From: Methanothermobacter thermautotrophicus
GTDB taxonomy: Archaea; Methanobacteriota; Methanobacteria; Methanobacteriales; Methanothermobacteraceae
Length of the DNA stretch: 64,000 bases
Direction: 5' to 3'
Assembly: GCF_014889545.1 (NCBI RefSeq)
Contig: NZ_QKOF01000005.1
Location: 186,001-250,000, forward strand
Under the pieces are notes generated by a model. The model was not told where the DNA came from. It saw only the letters and a program-made list of their open reading frames with translations, and did not search any database. Shown one piece after another: positions 9,576-18,161 of this stretch (position 1 is the stretch's first letter; each line of letters starts with the position of its first letter). A program made the translations under genes and the position numbers.

Positions 9576-9608
9576 GGTTCCAGTCAATAGCTGAAATCAT
9601 CATGGACA

Positions 9609-11924
9609 TTACAGGTTTATTCTTCGTCTATCAAGAAGTTCCTGCTGTTTGCCCCGGTTCCAGCCCCCGCTTGAGGACTTGGCCCGGCCAACCTGCTGGA
9701 CGTAACCCGTGATCCGGTCATACCACTCAACCTCATCCCTCTCACCGCAGCGTGCACAGGAATCCTGCAGCCCCCTCATGAGGGTCTTGCACCTCAGGCA
9801 GAAGCTGAGGGCGTTGCTGTACGCCCAGAAGCCTATGTCACTCCTCCTGCAGATCCTCCTTGTGAGGCCCCCGAGGGCTTCAGGGTCAGGTTTTGCTTCA
9901 CCCAGCCAGGCATTGAATATGTGCCCCCCCGGTGTCAGGGGGTGGTACTTCTCCTCGATCCTTATCTTTTCAACAAGGTCCACCTCTGCATTCACGGGTG
10001 TGTGGCTTGAGTTGGTGTAGTAGTATGCACCCTCTGTGCCCTGGAGCACCGCCTCCTCAGGGTAATGCTCATGGTCCAGCATTGCGAACCTGTGGGCTGT
10101 GGACTCTGCCGGTGTCTGGAGGACGCTCCACCGCCATCCTGTCTCCTTCTTGAGTTCAGCTGCACGTTCATTTATGTGCTCTATAACCTTCAGGCCGAAT
10201 CTGTTGGCTTCAGGGTCCTGTATACCCACCCCGAGGTGGTACTCGAGCATCTCATTGAGTCCCGTGAATCCGAAGCTCATTGTCGCATTCTCTATACGGT
10301 AGTACCTCTCTCCGTCTATCTCCTGGGAGAGGAATGGGAGCAGGTGGTAGTCGTCTAGGCATCTCTGGGCCTGGCTCCTCCTTATCCTGAGGACCTCCAC
10401 CGCCATGTCAATGTACTCATCAAGGTACTCGAAGAGTTCATCATCATCCCGTGACTGGTAGGCTATCCTTGGGAGGTTGAGGGTTATGTAGGCAAGGTTC
10501 CCTGTCCTGAAGCAGTCCTTCTCCCAGTCCCCTGTCCAGTTATCTGCGAGACTCGTACGGCAACCCATGTAGTTGGCCATACTGCCCCTGTAGTCCGCCA
10601 GCATGTTTATGAAGTAGGCTGTACCGTACTTGGATGCCAGTTCATGGACCAGGTTCAGTTCCTCATCGAATTCGCCCCTGAAGGTCTCCCTCCGGAGGGA
10701 GTATATGGTGTTGGGGAAGAGGTGGGGCTTCCCATCAGCATCACCCTCCAGGAGGACCTCAGTGAATGCCCTTGTGAGGAGCCTTGCCTCCTCAGCGAAG
10801 TCACCGTAGACGCCAGCGTATTCCCCGCGGGGCCCATAGGCAGGTTCATCCTCAAGGAACTCCGGGACCCCGAACTCCAGGTTTATGCTTGTGAATGGTA
10901 CCTGGCTTCCCCTTGCAGCGTAGGCCATGTTGAGGTTGAATATGAACATCTGGACCGCCTGTTTGATCTTCTCATAGGGCAGCCCTGCGGCGAAGGGCGC
11001 CACGAAGACGTTCCAGAGGCTCATGGCCTGGCCGCCTGACATGTTCTGCTGGGATGCCAGCATTATCTCCCCTGCATGGTTCATGAGGGTTTCAAGGTGC
11101 TTTGGTGGTCCTGCAACAGATGTATGGTCACCTGTACCGTCAACCCTCAGTCCATGCCTTATGAAAAGACGGAGATCGTGCTGCAGACAGTTGAGTGGCC
11201 GTGCAGCGAAGAATTCAAGGTCATGGATGTGTATGTCTCCTGACATGTGGGCGTCTGCGAGCCTTGAGGGGAGTATGTGGAGCAGTGTGTACTGTTTGAG
11301 GGCCTCATCAGCCACGTACTTGTGGACGGTTTCAGGGTTGTGGATCATGTTGGCGTTGTCCCTGGAACCGTTCTCTATGAGGTTTGTGATGTTGTAGACC
11401 GGGATCCCGAGACGTGTGTACCTCTTCCTGAGGGTTTCAAGGCCGTGCTCTATGAGCTTTGTGTTCACAACCTCCCTTATCATGGGGGCTGTGAGGTATT
11501 CCACATTCAGTTTCTTGAGCTCCCTCCAGACCTCGGTGGCGATTTCCCTTGCAACGTCCTCTGAGGCTCCTGCCTCCCTTATGAGGTTGTCCTCTATCTT
11601 CTTCTGATCAAAGGTCTCTATCTTATCCCTTGACGTCCTCACCCTGAGCCTGTTGGCTGCAAGGTAACGATCTGCCAGTTCCTCATCAACCTTCCTGAGG
11701 GAGTCGTAGACCAGGATCTTTATCTCCTTGGTGGTTATCCCATTGTAGACAGACCTTGCAACCTCTGAGGCCACATTCTCTGAGGTCCATAAACTGGCCC
11801 CCAGGTTTAGGAGGGATTTTACAAGCTTTTCATGGCTGAACTTTTCCCTTACGCCATTATTTTTCAGTACACATGTTTCTGCCTTTGTTGGCATTGCAGC
11901 CAGAAGACGTGAATCATCAACCAC
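9609..11924 (-). CDS. nrdD: Anaerobic ribonucleoside-triphosphate reductase (class III)
   Basis: The 771-residue protein makes deoxyribonucleotides using a glycyl radical. An N-terminal ATP-cone allosteric domain covers about residues 14-105 (CVLKNNGVREKFSHEKL onward). The catalytic barrel follows. Near the end are the zinc cysteines C709, C712, C723 and C726 and the glycyl radical segment RITGY with G740, then GGWNRGKQQEL. There is no intein. The GTG at 11924 has GGTGAT in place. An ATG at codon 11 is an alternative, because a TATA-like box at 11941-11951 would put the transcript start close to the GTG. The activating enzyme NrdG, needed to make the radical, is not encoded next to it. Confidence 0.94.
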   Translation of the reverse strand: MVDDSRLLAAMPTKAETCVLKNNGVREKFSHEKLVKSLLNLGASLWTSENVASEVARSVYNGITTKEIKILVYDSLRKVDEELADRYLAANRLRVRTSRDKIETFDQKKIEDNLIREAGASEDVAREIATEVWRELKKLNVEYLTAPMIREVVNTKLIEHGLETLRKRYTRLGIPVYNITNLIENGSRDNANMIHNPETVHKYVADEALKQYTLLHILPSRLADAHMSGDIHIHDLEFFAARPLNCLQHDLRLFIRHGLRVDGTGDHTSVAGPPKHLETLMNHAGEIMLASQQNMSGGQAMSLWNVFVAPFAAGLPYEKIKQAVQMFIFNLNMAYAARGSQVPFTSINLEFGVPEFLEDEPAYGPRGEYAGVYGDFAEEARLLTRAFTEVLLEGDADGKPHLFPNTIYSLRRETFRGEFDEELNLVHELASKYGTAYFINMLADYRGSMANYMGCRTSLADNWTGDWEKDCFRTGNLAYITLNLPRIAYQSRDDDELFEYLDEYIDMAVEVLRIRRSQAQRCLDDYHLLPFLSQEIDGERYYRIENATMSFGFTGLNEMLEYHLGVGIQDPEANRFGLKVIEHINERAAELKKETGWRWSVLQTPAESTAHRFAMLDHEHYPEEAVLQGTEGAYYYTNSSHTPVNAEVDLVEKIRIEEKYHPLTPGGHIFNAWLGEAKPDPEALGGLTRRICRRSDIGFWAYSNALSFCLRCKTLMRGLQDSCARCGERDEVEWYDRITGYVQQVGRAKSSSGGWNRGKQQELLDRRRINL

Positions 11925-12167
11925 AAGATCACCACATAACTCCTTATAAAATCTAATCTCTCAGTGTAATTTATTATGTTCACCAAACCTCTTAAAGGTG
12001 CCGTGAACCCCTTAAAAAGCATCCGCTGATTAATAACACCCTTATAATGTTTTCGATAATTATTATTATATTATTTGTTTAATAAAGCATTTATATTGTG
12101 GAACTGTTCGTATAGGGAGAAATTAAGGGGCTCTGACAGAAATAAAAATTAATTGAAATTAAAAACT

Positions 12168-13070
12168 CTATTCAAGCTTTATCTGAACTGCGCCTATCCG
12201 TGGTGCCAGTACATTGTAGAAGAGGGCTGTGAGCCCATACACTATGAATGTGCAGATGAATGCACCGACTGTTAGAGCCACCAGTATCAGGATGCCTGCA
12301 GTGTACTCCCCTGCAATGGACAAGATGATCAGGGCTATTATTCCCACTATTAAACCCAGGAGGGCGGCTATTGACCCTGTTATGAGTCCAAGTGGTATGG
12401 CCTCTATCCCATCTATACTCACAAGTCCATCAACGGTCTCACTGAGTTTCAGTTTTATGGGTGTTATCCTGGCTGACAGGAAGTTGTATAGAAGAAGACC
12501 TATGGCGATCACTATGAATGATACCACGAATGTCATTACCGGTGTTAAAACGATGTTTATGATGGTCCCAAGTGCCGTTGCAGATCCAACCGCGGCCATG
12601 CTTGATACAGCCGATGGTTCAACCGTCTTTGCAATGCTGGTTATTGTGCTGAAGAATACCCACTGGAGAGGGGCTGCTAAAAGCTGGTATATGAAGTTCA
12701 GGATAGCCGCAACAGCAGAGAGTATCAGTGACGTGCTCACGATGTCAAAGGACTCAACCTTCTCCATACCTGTCAGGGCAAGCTTGATACCTCCAAGGCG
12801 TGGTGTCAGTCCATTGTAAATGTATGCCCTCAGAAAAGATTCCACAATGCTGAGCAGAAATGTCCCCACAGGTAGGACCACCAGCCCAACAACGGATATG
12901 CCAGTAATTAGCCCCCCAAAGGCCCTCAATTCGGCTGGAAGAGCAGATGAAATTGCCCCAGCGAATATAAGGATCAGAAGAGCGAAGATGAATGCCCATA
13001 TCGCCCCTATGGAGGAGTTCATTATTGTGTAGGGAACAACCCTCACAGACTTTATTTCTTTTAACTCCAT
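12168..13070 (-). CDS. Membrane protein built of three repeats
   Basis: The 300-residue protein is very hydrophobic, with about six to eight predicted membrane helices and no signal peptide cleavage site. It is made of three units of roughly 100 residues. Each ends in a related motif: YNGLTPRLGGIKLAL at 85-99, YNFLSARITPIKLKL at 195-209 and YNVLAPRIGAVQIKL at 285-299. Each begins with a short beta-like stretch followed by two or three helices (VRVVPYTIMNSSIGAI, VESFDIVSTSLILSAV, GIEAIPLGLITGSIAAL). The unit recalls DUF3566-type membrane domains, but I am not sure. Function unknown. It is a single gene with its own TATA box. Confidence 0.75.
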   Translation of the reverse strand: MELKEIKSVRVVPYTIMNSSIGAIWAFIFALLILIFAGAISSALPAELRAFGGLITGISVVGLVVLPVGTFLLSIVESFLRAYIYNGLTPRLGGIKLALTGMEKVESFDIVSTSLILSAVAAILNFIYQLLAAPLQWVFFSTITSIAKTVEPSAVSSMAAVGSATALGTIINIVLTPVMTFVVSFIVIAIGLLLYNFLSARITPIKLKLSETVDGLVSIDGIEAIPLGLITGSIAALLGLIVGIIALIILSIAGEYTAGILILVALTVGAFICTFIVYGLTALFYNVLAPRIGAVQIKLE

Positions 13071-13102
13071 CTTATCACCATAATGATCTATGGTGACAGG
13101 AC

Positions 13103-13113
13103 ATATAAAAAAT
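13103..13113 (-). promoter_or_regulatory. TATA box of the triplicated membrane protein gene
   Basis: On the reverse strand this reads TTTTTTATATG, 33 to 43 bases before the ATG at 13070, in the normal place for an archaeal core promoter. Confidence 0.5.
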
Positions 13114-13165
13114 TTATGAGAAGATTTTGTTGAGGTATTAAGGAGAATAGGGGTCCTTCATGTGC

Positions 13166-14515
13166 TCAAAGCCATTTCTCTGATTCCTCCAGGACCCTCT
13201 CAACGATCCTCCTGGATGAGCCGATGTAGGTCTCAGGGTCCATTATCTCTTCAAGGTCCTCCTCTGTAACGTAATCCATGATCTCAGGGCTCTCAAGGAC
13301 CACATCCCTCAGGCTCCTTCCCGTCCTGCTGGCCTCAATGGCACACCTGCGTACAGCTGCATATGCTGTCTGCCGACCCATACCCCTCCTTGTTAGCTCG
13401 GCCATGAGTCTCTCAGCCATTATGAGGCCCCCTGTAAATTCAAGGTTCCTCTTAATGTTCTCTGGATAGAACACTAGGTTGCCCAGGACATCCAGTGTCA
13501 GTTTCAGTATGTAGTCGGTGAGGATGCATGCCTCGGGCAGAATTATGCGCTCGGATGATGAATTCGTGAGGTCCCTCTCATGCCATAACGGGTTGTTCTC
13601 AAGGGCGGCGACAACATAGGACCTTATAACACGCGCAATACCACATATCCTCTCTGCAGTTATGGGGTTCATCTTATGGGGCATGGTACTGCTGCCCACC
13701 TGTTTCTCAGGATCGAATTTCTCTCCGACCTCCATTATCTCTGTTCTCTGGAGGTTCCTGATTTCAAGGGCTATCTTATCGAGGGTTGTGGCTATATTGG
13801 CAAGGACCATTATAAACTCTGCATGGTTGTCCCTCTGGACCACCTGGTTGGATATGAGGACCGGTCTGAGCTCCAGTATCTCTGAAACCCTCTCATGGAC
13901 CTCCAGGCCCTCCTCACCCAGGGCCGCAGTGGTCCCGACGGCTCCTGTCATCATCCCGACGCAGAGCCTCTCACTGCATGCATCAAGGCGCTCCAGGTGC
14001 CTGTGAATCTCATCCGCCCAGAGGGCGAACTTCATGCCATAGGTGGTCGGGAGGGCGTGCTGTCCATGGGTCCTGCCGATGCAGACCCTGTCCCTGTTTT
14101 CATCCGCCAGTTCAAGGAGGACCTCAAGCAGCCCGGTGAGTTTATCCCTGAGAACCGATATTGACTCCCTGAGAAGCAGGGAGTTGGATGTGTCAACGAT
14201 GTCATTGGATGTTGCACCGAAGTGAACATATTCCCCTGCGTCACCCTCGCACTGCTCTGCAAGGGCCCTGACAAGAGATGCTATATCATGTTTTGTCTCC
14301 CTCTCAATCTCGTTAACCCTTTCAAGGGTAACAAACTCGGTGCTGGCCTTCCTGACTATCTCAGAGGCAGCTTCCTCGGGTATGATTCCAAGTTCGCCCT
14401 CTGCCTGTGCCAGGGCTGCCTCAACGTCCAGCATCTTCTGGAGCTTATTTTCAGCCTCCCATATAACCTTCATTTCAGGTGTCCCGTACCTGAATTCAAC
14501 TGGATGAATGGCCAT
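13166..14515 (-). CDS. purB: Adenylosuccinate lyase
   Basis: The 449-residue enzyme belongs to the fumarase/aspartase superfamily. It carries the signature loop GSSTMPHKMNP with the catalytic serine, plus the conserved GRTHGQHALPTT and TSNDIVDT segments that form the active site across subunits. It removes fumarate from adenylosuccinate and from SAICAR in purine synthesis. GGAGTGTTAAG precedes the ATG. The small secG gene ends 15 bases upstream on the same strand, so secG and purB probably form one message. Confidence 0.95.
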   Translation of the reverse strand: MAIHPVEFRYGTPEMKVIWEAENKLQKMLDVEAALAQAEGELGIIPEEAASEIVRKASTEFVTLERVNEIERETKHDIASLVRALAEQCEGDAGEYVHFGATSNDIVDTSNSLLLRESISVLRDKLTGLLEVLLELADENRDRVCIGRTHGQHALPTTYGMKFALWADEIHRHLERLDACSERLCVGMMTGAVGTTAALGEEGLEVHERVSEILELRPVLISNQVVQRDNHAEFIMVLANIATTLDKIALEIRNLQRTEIMEVGEKFDPEKQVGSSTMPHKMNPITAERICGIARVIRSYVVAALENNPLWHERDLTNSSSERIILPEACILTDYILKLTLDVLGNLVFYPENIKRNLEFTGGLIMAERLMAELTRRGMGRQTAYAAVRRCAIEASRTGRSLRDVVLESPEIMDYVTEEDLEEIMDPETYIGSSRRIVERVLEESEKWL

Positions 14516-14530
14516 CTTAACACTCCTCTA

Positions 14531-14689
14531 TCATCCCGAAAATCTGAGTACAAGGCAGAAGACTGCCAGTATTATGCTCATCACAACTACCTGTTCCGGT
14601 GTTAGTTTCGGTCCCTTCGTCTCCTCTTCAAAGTACCTTACAAGACCTGCACCGCTGGGTGGAAGTGTCTTCTTATCCTTCTTTGCCAT
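14531..14689 (-). CDS. secG: Preprotein translocase subunit SecG / Sec61-beta
   Basis: This 52-residue gene begins with MAKKDKKTLPPSGAGLVRYF and continues EEETKGPKLTPEQVVVMS, then one membrane helix (about residues 33-50) and ends LRFSG. The order (basic start, PPSGAGLVRYFEEE, PKLTP, tail anchor) is that of archaeal Sec61-beta. It is the small tail-anchored subunit of the SecYE-beta channel in the cytoplasmic membrane. The ATG is at 14689 and the stop codon at 14533-14531. It lies directly upstream of purB and opposite the DNA polymerase D gene. Confidence 0.93.
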   Translation of the reverse strand: MAKKDKKTLPPSGAGLVRYFEEETKGPKLTPEQVVVMSIILAVFCLVLRFSG

Positions 14690-14828
14690 GAGAAATCACC
14701 ATAAGTTTGATGTATAAAACCTTATTATACTCTGCAGATACCATATAATATAAGTTTCACCGGATGCTGAAAATGAGCTGGATGGAACAGATTCAGATAG
14801 AGTTCAAGTTTAAGCCGTGTGATGAATC

Positions 14829-17800
14829 ATGAGGGACTACTTCGATGAGCTTGAAAGGGAGACAGAACGACTCTATGAAATCGCCAGGAAGGCGAGGGGC
14901 CGTGGGCTTGATGTAAGCACCAATCCAGAGATACCCCTTGCAAAGGACCTTGCTGAACGTGTTGAGGGGCTTGTTGGTCCGGAGGGTATAGCCAGGAGAA
15001 TAAAGGAACTTGAAGGTGACAGGGGACGTGAGGAGGTTGCTTTCCAGATCGCAGCTGAGATAGCCTCCCAGTCCGTTCCCGAAGACAACCTTGAGGAAAG
15101 GGAAAAACTGGCAGACCAGGCCCTGAGGACTGCCCTTGCAATACTCACAGAGGGCGTGGTTGCAGCGCCCCTTGAGGGTATAGCCAGGGTCAGGATAAAG
15201 GAGAACTTTGACAGATCCCGGTACCTGGCAGTGTACTTCGCAGGCCCCATAAGGAGTGCCGGTGGTACGGCAGCCGCCCTATCAGTCCTCATAGCAGATT
15301 ACATACGCCTTGCTGTGGGCCTGGACAGGTACAAGCCCACGGATAGGGAGGTTGAACGGTACGTTGAGGAGGTTGAACTCTATGAATCAGAGGTCACAAA
15401 CCTCCAGTACTCGCCGAAACCCGATGAGGTGCGTCTTGCAGCCCGCGAAATCCCTGTTGAGGTGACAGGGGAGCCCACAGATAAGGTGGAGGTGTCCCAC
15501 AGGGACCTTGAGAGGGTTGAAACAAACAACATCCGCGGGGGGGCCCTCCTGGCCATGGTTGAGGGGGTTATACAGAAGGCCCCCAAGGTACTCAAGTACG
15601 CAAAGCAGCTGCAACTTGATGGCTGGGAATGGCTTGAAGAATTCTCAAAGGCTCCCAAGAAGGGCGAAGGAGAGGAAAAGGTTGTTGTGAAGGCAGACAG
15701 TAAATACGTTGAGGACATAATAGGTGGAAGGCCCGTCCTTGCCTACCCATCAGAAAAGGGTGCCTTCAGGTTGAGGTACGGGAGGGCCCGTAACACAGGC
15801 CTTGCTGCCATGGGGGTGCACCCGGCCACCATGGAGCTCCTCCAGTTTCTGGCCGTCGGGACCCAGATGAAGATCGAAAGGCCAGGTAAGGGTAACTGTG
15901 TTGTCCCGGTTGATACAGTAGATGGGCCCGTGGTCAAGCTCAGAAACGGTGACGTTATACGGGTTGAGGATGTTGAAACAGCCTCAAGGGTCAGATCAGA
16001 GGTTGAGGAGATACTATTCCTCGGTGATATGCTGGTGGCCTTCGGGGAGTTTTTAAGGAACAACCACGTCCTCATGCCTGCTGGCTGGTGCGAGGAGTGG
16101 TGGATACAGACCATCCTCTCATCCGATAAATACCCTGAAGATGATCCCCTCAATCTCTCATACTACAGGACCCGCTGGAATGAAATGGAAGTGGATGCCA
16201 GGGAGGCCTTCCGGATTTCAGAGGAATACGATGTGCCCCTGCATCCACGCTACACCTACTTCTATCATGATGTGACCGTCAGGGAGCTCAACATGCTCAG
16301 GGAGTGGCTTAAAACCTCCCGGCTGGAGGATGAACTCGTCCTTGACCTCAGGCCAGAGAAGAGGATCCTGGAGGTCCTCGGGGTTCCGCACAGGGTGAAG
16401 GACTCGATGGTGGTTATAGGGTATGATGACGCCTATGCTCTGCTAAAAACCCTCAGAAAGCCCCTTGAGGATTCATCCGATACCGTGGGGTCACTTAACA
16501 TGGTATCATCTGTCAGGATAATGAAGAAGGCCCCAACCTACATCGGCACGCGTGTCGGCAGGCCTGAAAAGACAAAGGAGCGGAAGATGAGGCCTGCACC
16601 CCACGTCCTCTTCCCCATCGGTAAGTATGGGGGTAGCCGGCGTAACATAGCCGACGCTGCAAAGAAGGGCTCAATTGTGGTTGAAATAGGGCGCGCCACA
16701 TGTCCATCATGCAGGGTCAGCTCCATGCAGTCCATCTGCCCTAGCTGCGGATCAAGGACCGTGATAGGAGAGCCTGGTAGGAGAAAGATCAACCTGGCAG
16801 CGCTCCTGAAGAGGGCGGCTGAAAATGTTTCGGTGCGTAAGCTGGATGAAATAAAGGGGGTTGAGGGCATGATATCCACTCAAAAATTCCCTGAACCCCT
16901 TGAAAAGGGCATACTGAGGGCTAAGAATGATGTTTACACCTTCAAGGATGCCACAATACGCCATGACTCCACTGACCTCCCCCTGACACACTTCACGCCC
17001 AGAGAGGTTGGTGTGAGTGTTAAGAGGCTCAGGGAGCTCGGGTACACCAGGGACTGCTATGGTGATGAACTTGAGGATGAGGACCAGATACTTGAACTGA
17101 GGGTCCAGGATGTTGTCATATCAGAGAACTGTGCAGACTACCTGGTGAGGGTTGCCTGCTTCGTCGATGACCTCCTCGAGAGGTTCTATGGCCTTGAAAG
17201 GTTCTACAACGTTAAAACAAGGGATGACCTTGTGGGTCACCTGATAGCAGGCCTCGCACCCCACACCTCAGCTGCTGTCCTTGGGAGGATCATAGGGTTC
17301 ACGGGTGCATCTGCATGCTACGCCCATCCATACTTCCATTCAGCCAAGAGGAGGAACTGTGACAGTGACGAGGACTCTGTGATGCTCCTCCTGGACGCAC
17401 TACTCAACTTCTCAAAGTCCTATCTACCCAGTTCAAGGGGCGGGAGCATGGACGCTCCCCTTGTTTTATCAACGAGGATCGATCCAGAGGAGATCGATGA
17501 TGAATCCCACAACATAGACACCATGGACATGATACCCCTTGAGGTCTATGAGAGGAGCTTTGACCACCCGAGGCCTGCGGAACTTCTTGATGTTATAGAT
17601 AACGTCGAAAAGCGCCTCGGGAAGCCCGAACAGTACACGGGTCTCATGTTCTCCCATAACACCTCAAGCATAGATGAGGGTCCGAAGGTGTGCCTCTACA
17701 AGATGCTCCCCACCATGAAGGAGAAGGTTGAATCCCAGATAACCCTTGCAGAGAAGATAAGGGCCGTTGATCAGAGGGGTGTTGTTGAGGGCGTCCTCAT

Positions 17801-18107
17801 GTCACACTTCCTCCCTGACATGATGGGTAACATAAGGGCCTTCTCACGCCAGAAGGTCCGATGCACAAAGTGCAACCGGAAGTACCGTCGCATACCCCTC
17901 AGCGGGGAGTGCAGATGCGGGGGGAACCTTGTGCTCACCGTCTCCAAGGGTTCCGTCATAAAGTACCTTGAGATATCAAAGGACCTCGCATCAAGGTACC
18001 CCATAGACCCGTACCTGATGCAGCGCATAGAGATACTTGAGTACGGTGTCAACTCCCTCTTTGAGAGTGACCGGTCAAAACAGAGTTCACTGGACGTATT
18101 CCTCTAA
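14829..18107 (+). CDS. polC: DNA polymerase D large (catalytic) subunit DP2
   Basis: The 1092-residue protein is the polymerase subunit of the archaeal replicative family D enzyme. The catalytic loop is N843-C-D845-S-D847 in NCDSDED, matching the N-x-D-x-D residues known for Pyrococcus DP2, followed by a conserved LLLDALLNFSKSYLP block and GGSMDAPLV. Zinc-finger cysteines occur near residue 625 (CPSC ... CPSC) and near 1011 (CTKC ... CRCGG). The last residues, QSSLDVFL, form a PCNA-binding PIP box. There is no intein, unlike some Pyrococcus genes. The exonuclease small subunit DP1 is not adjacent. The start at 14829 follows GTGATGAATC. Confidence 0.95.
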   Translation: MRDYFDELERETERLYEIARKARGRGLDVSTNPEIPLAKDLAERVEGLVGPEGIARRIKELEGDRGREEVAFQIAAEIASQSVPEDNLEEREKLADQALRTALAILTEGVVAAPLEGIARVRIKENFDRSRYLAVYFAGPIRSAGGTAAALSVLIADYIRLAVGLDRYKPTDREVERYVEEVELYESEVTNLQYSPKPDEVRLAAREIPVEVTGEPTDKVEVSHRDLERVETNNIRGGALLAMVEGVIQKAPKVLKYAKQLQLDGWEWLEEFSKAPKKGEGEEKVVVKADSKYVEDIIGGRPVLAYPSEKGAFRLRYGRARNTGLAAMGVHPATMELLQFLAVGTQMKIERPGKGNCVVPVDTVDGPVVKLRNGDVIRVEDVETASRVRSEVEEILFLGDMLVAFGEFLRNNHVLMPAGWCEEWWIQTILSSDKYPEDDPLNLSYYRTRWNEMEVDAREAFRISEEYDVPLHPRYTYFYHDVTVRELNMLREWLKTSRLEDELVLDLRPEKRILEVLGVPHRVKDSMVVIGYDDAYALLKTLRKPLEDSSDTVGSLNMVSSVRIMKKAPTYIGTRVGRPEKTKERKMRPAPHVLFPIGKYGGSRRNIADAAKKGSIVVEIGRATCPSCRVSSMQSICPSCGSRTVIGEPGRRKINLAALLKRAAENVSVRKLDEIKGVEGMISTQKFPEPLEKGILRAKNDVYTFKDATIRHDSTDLPLTHFTPREVGVSVKRLRELGYTRDCYGDELEDEDQILELRVQDVVISENCADYLVRVACFVDDLLERFYGLERFYNVKTRDDLVGHLIAGLAPHTSAAVLGRIIGFTGASACYAHPYFHSAKRRNCDSDEDSVMLLLDALLNFSKSYLPSSRGGSMDAPLVLSTRIDPEEIDDESHNIDTMDMIPLEVYERSFDHPRPAELLDVIDNVEKRLGKPEQYTGLMFSHNTSSIDEGPKVCLYKMLPTMKEKVESQITLAEKIRAVDQRGVVEGVLMSHFLPDMMGNIRAFSRQKVRCTKCNRKYRRIPLSGECRCGGNLVLTVSKGSVIKYLEISKDLASRYPIDPYLMQRIEILEYGVNSLFESDRSKQSSLDVFL

Positions 18108-18161
18108 ACCGATGGACTCACAGTTTGCGTTCCAGATACTTCGAAATCATGATTAAGCTTC

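Larger units (their letters stand above)
8871..9608. other. 738-base gap between convergent genes; no intact gene seen
   Basis: The gap holds the two T runs noted above, near-random AT-rich sequence with stops in all frames, and one gene-start-like segment at 9466-9575 (see the next entry). No tRNA, transposase or repeat was recognised. It is unusually large for a gap between two converging genes in this compact region, so it may be the scar of a deletion or of a lost gene. Confidence 0.5.

Noticed and set aside
9375-9587. 70-codon reverse open frame in the 738-base gap
   Set aside because: No ribosome binding site and an improbable composition; it runs antisense across the gene-start-like segment.
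9547-9597. C/D box sRNA-like boxes (ATGATGA ... CTGA)
   Set aside because: There are no clear D' and C' boxes and no terminal stem, so it could be chance.
14829-18107. Intein in the polymerase gene
   Set aside because: The conserved catalytic segment runs without a break and length is normal for an intein-free DP2.
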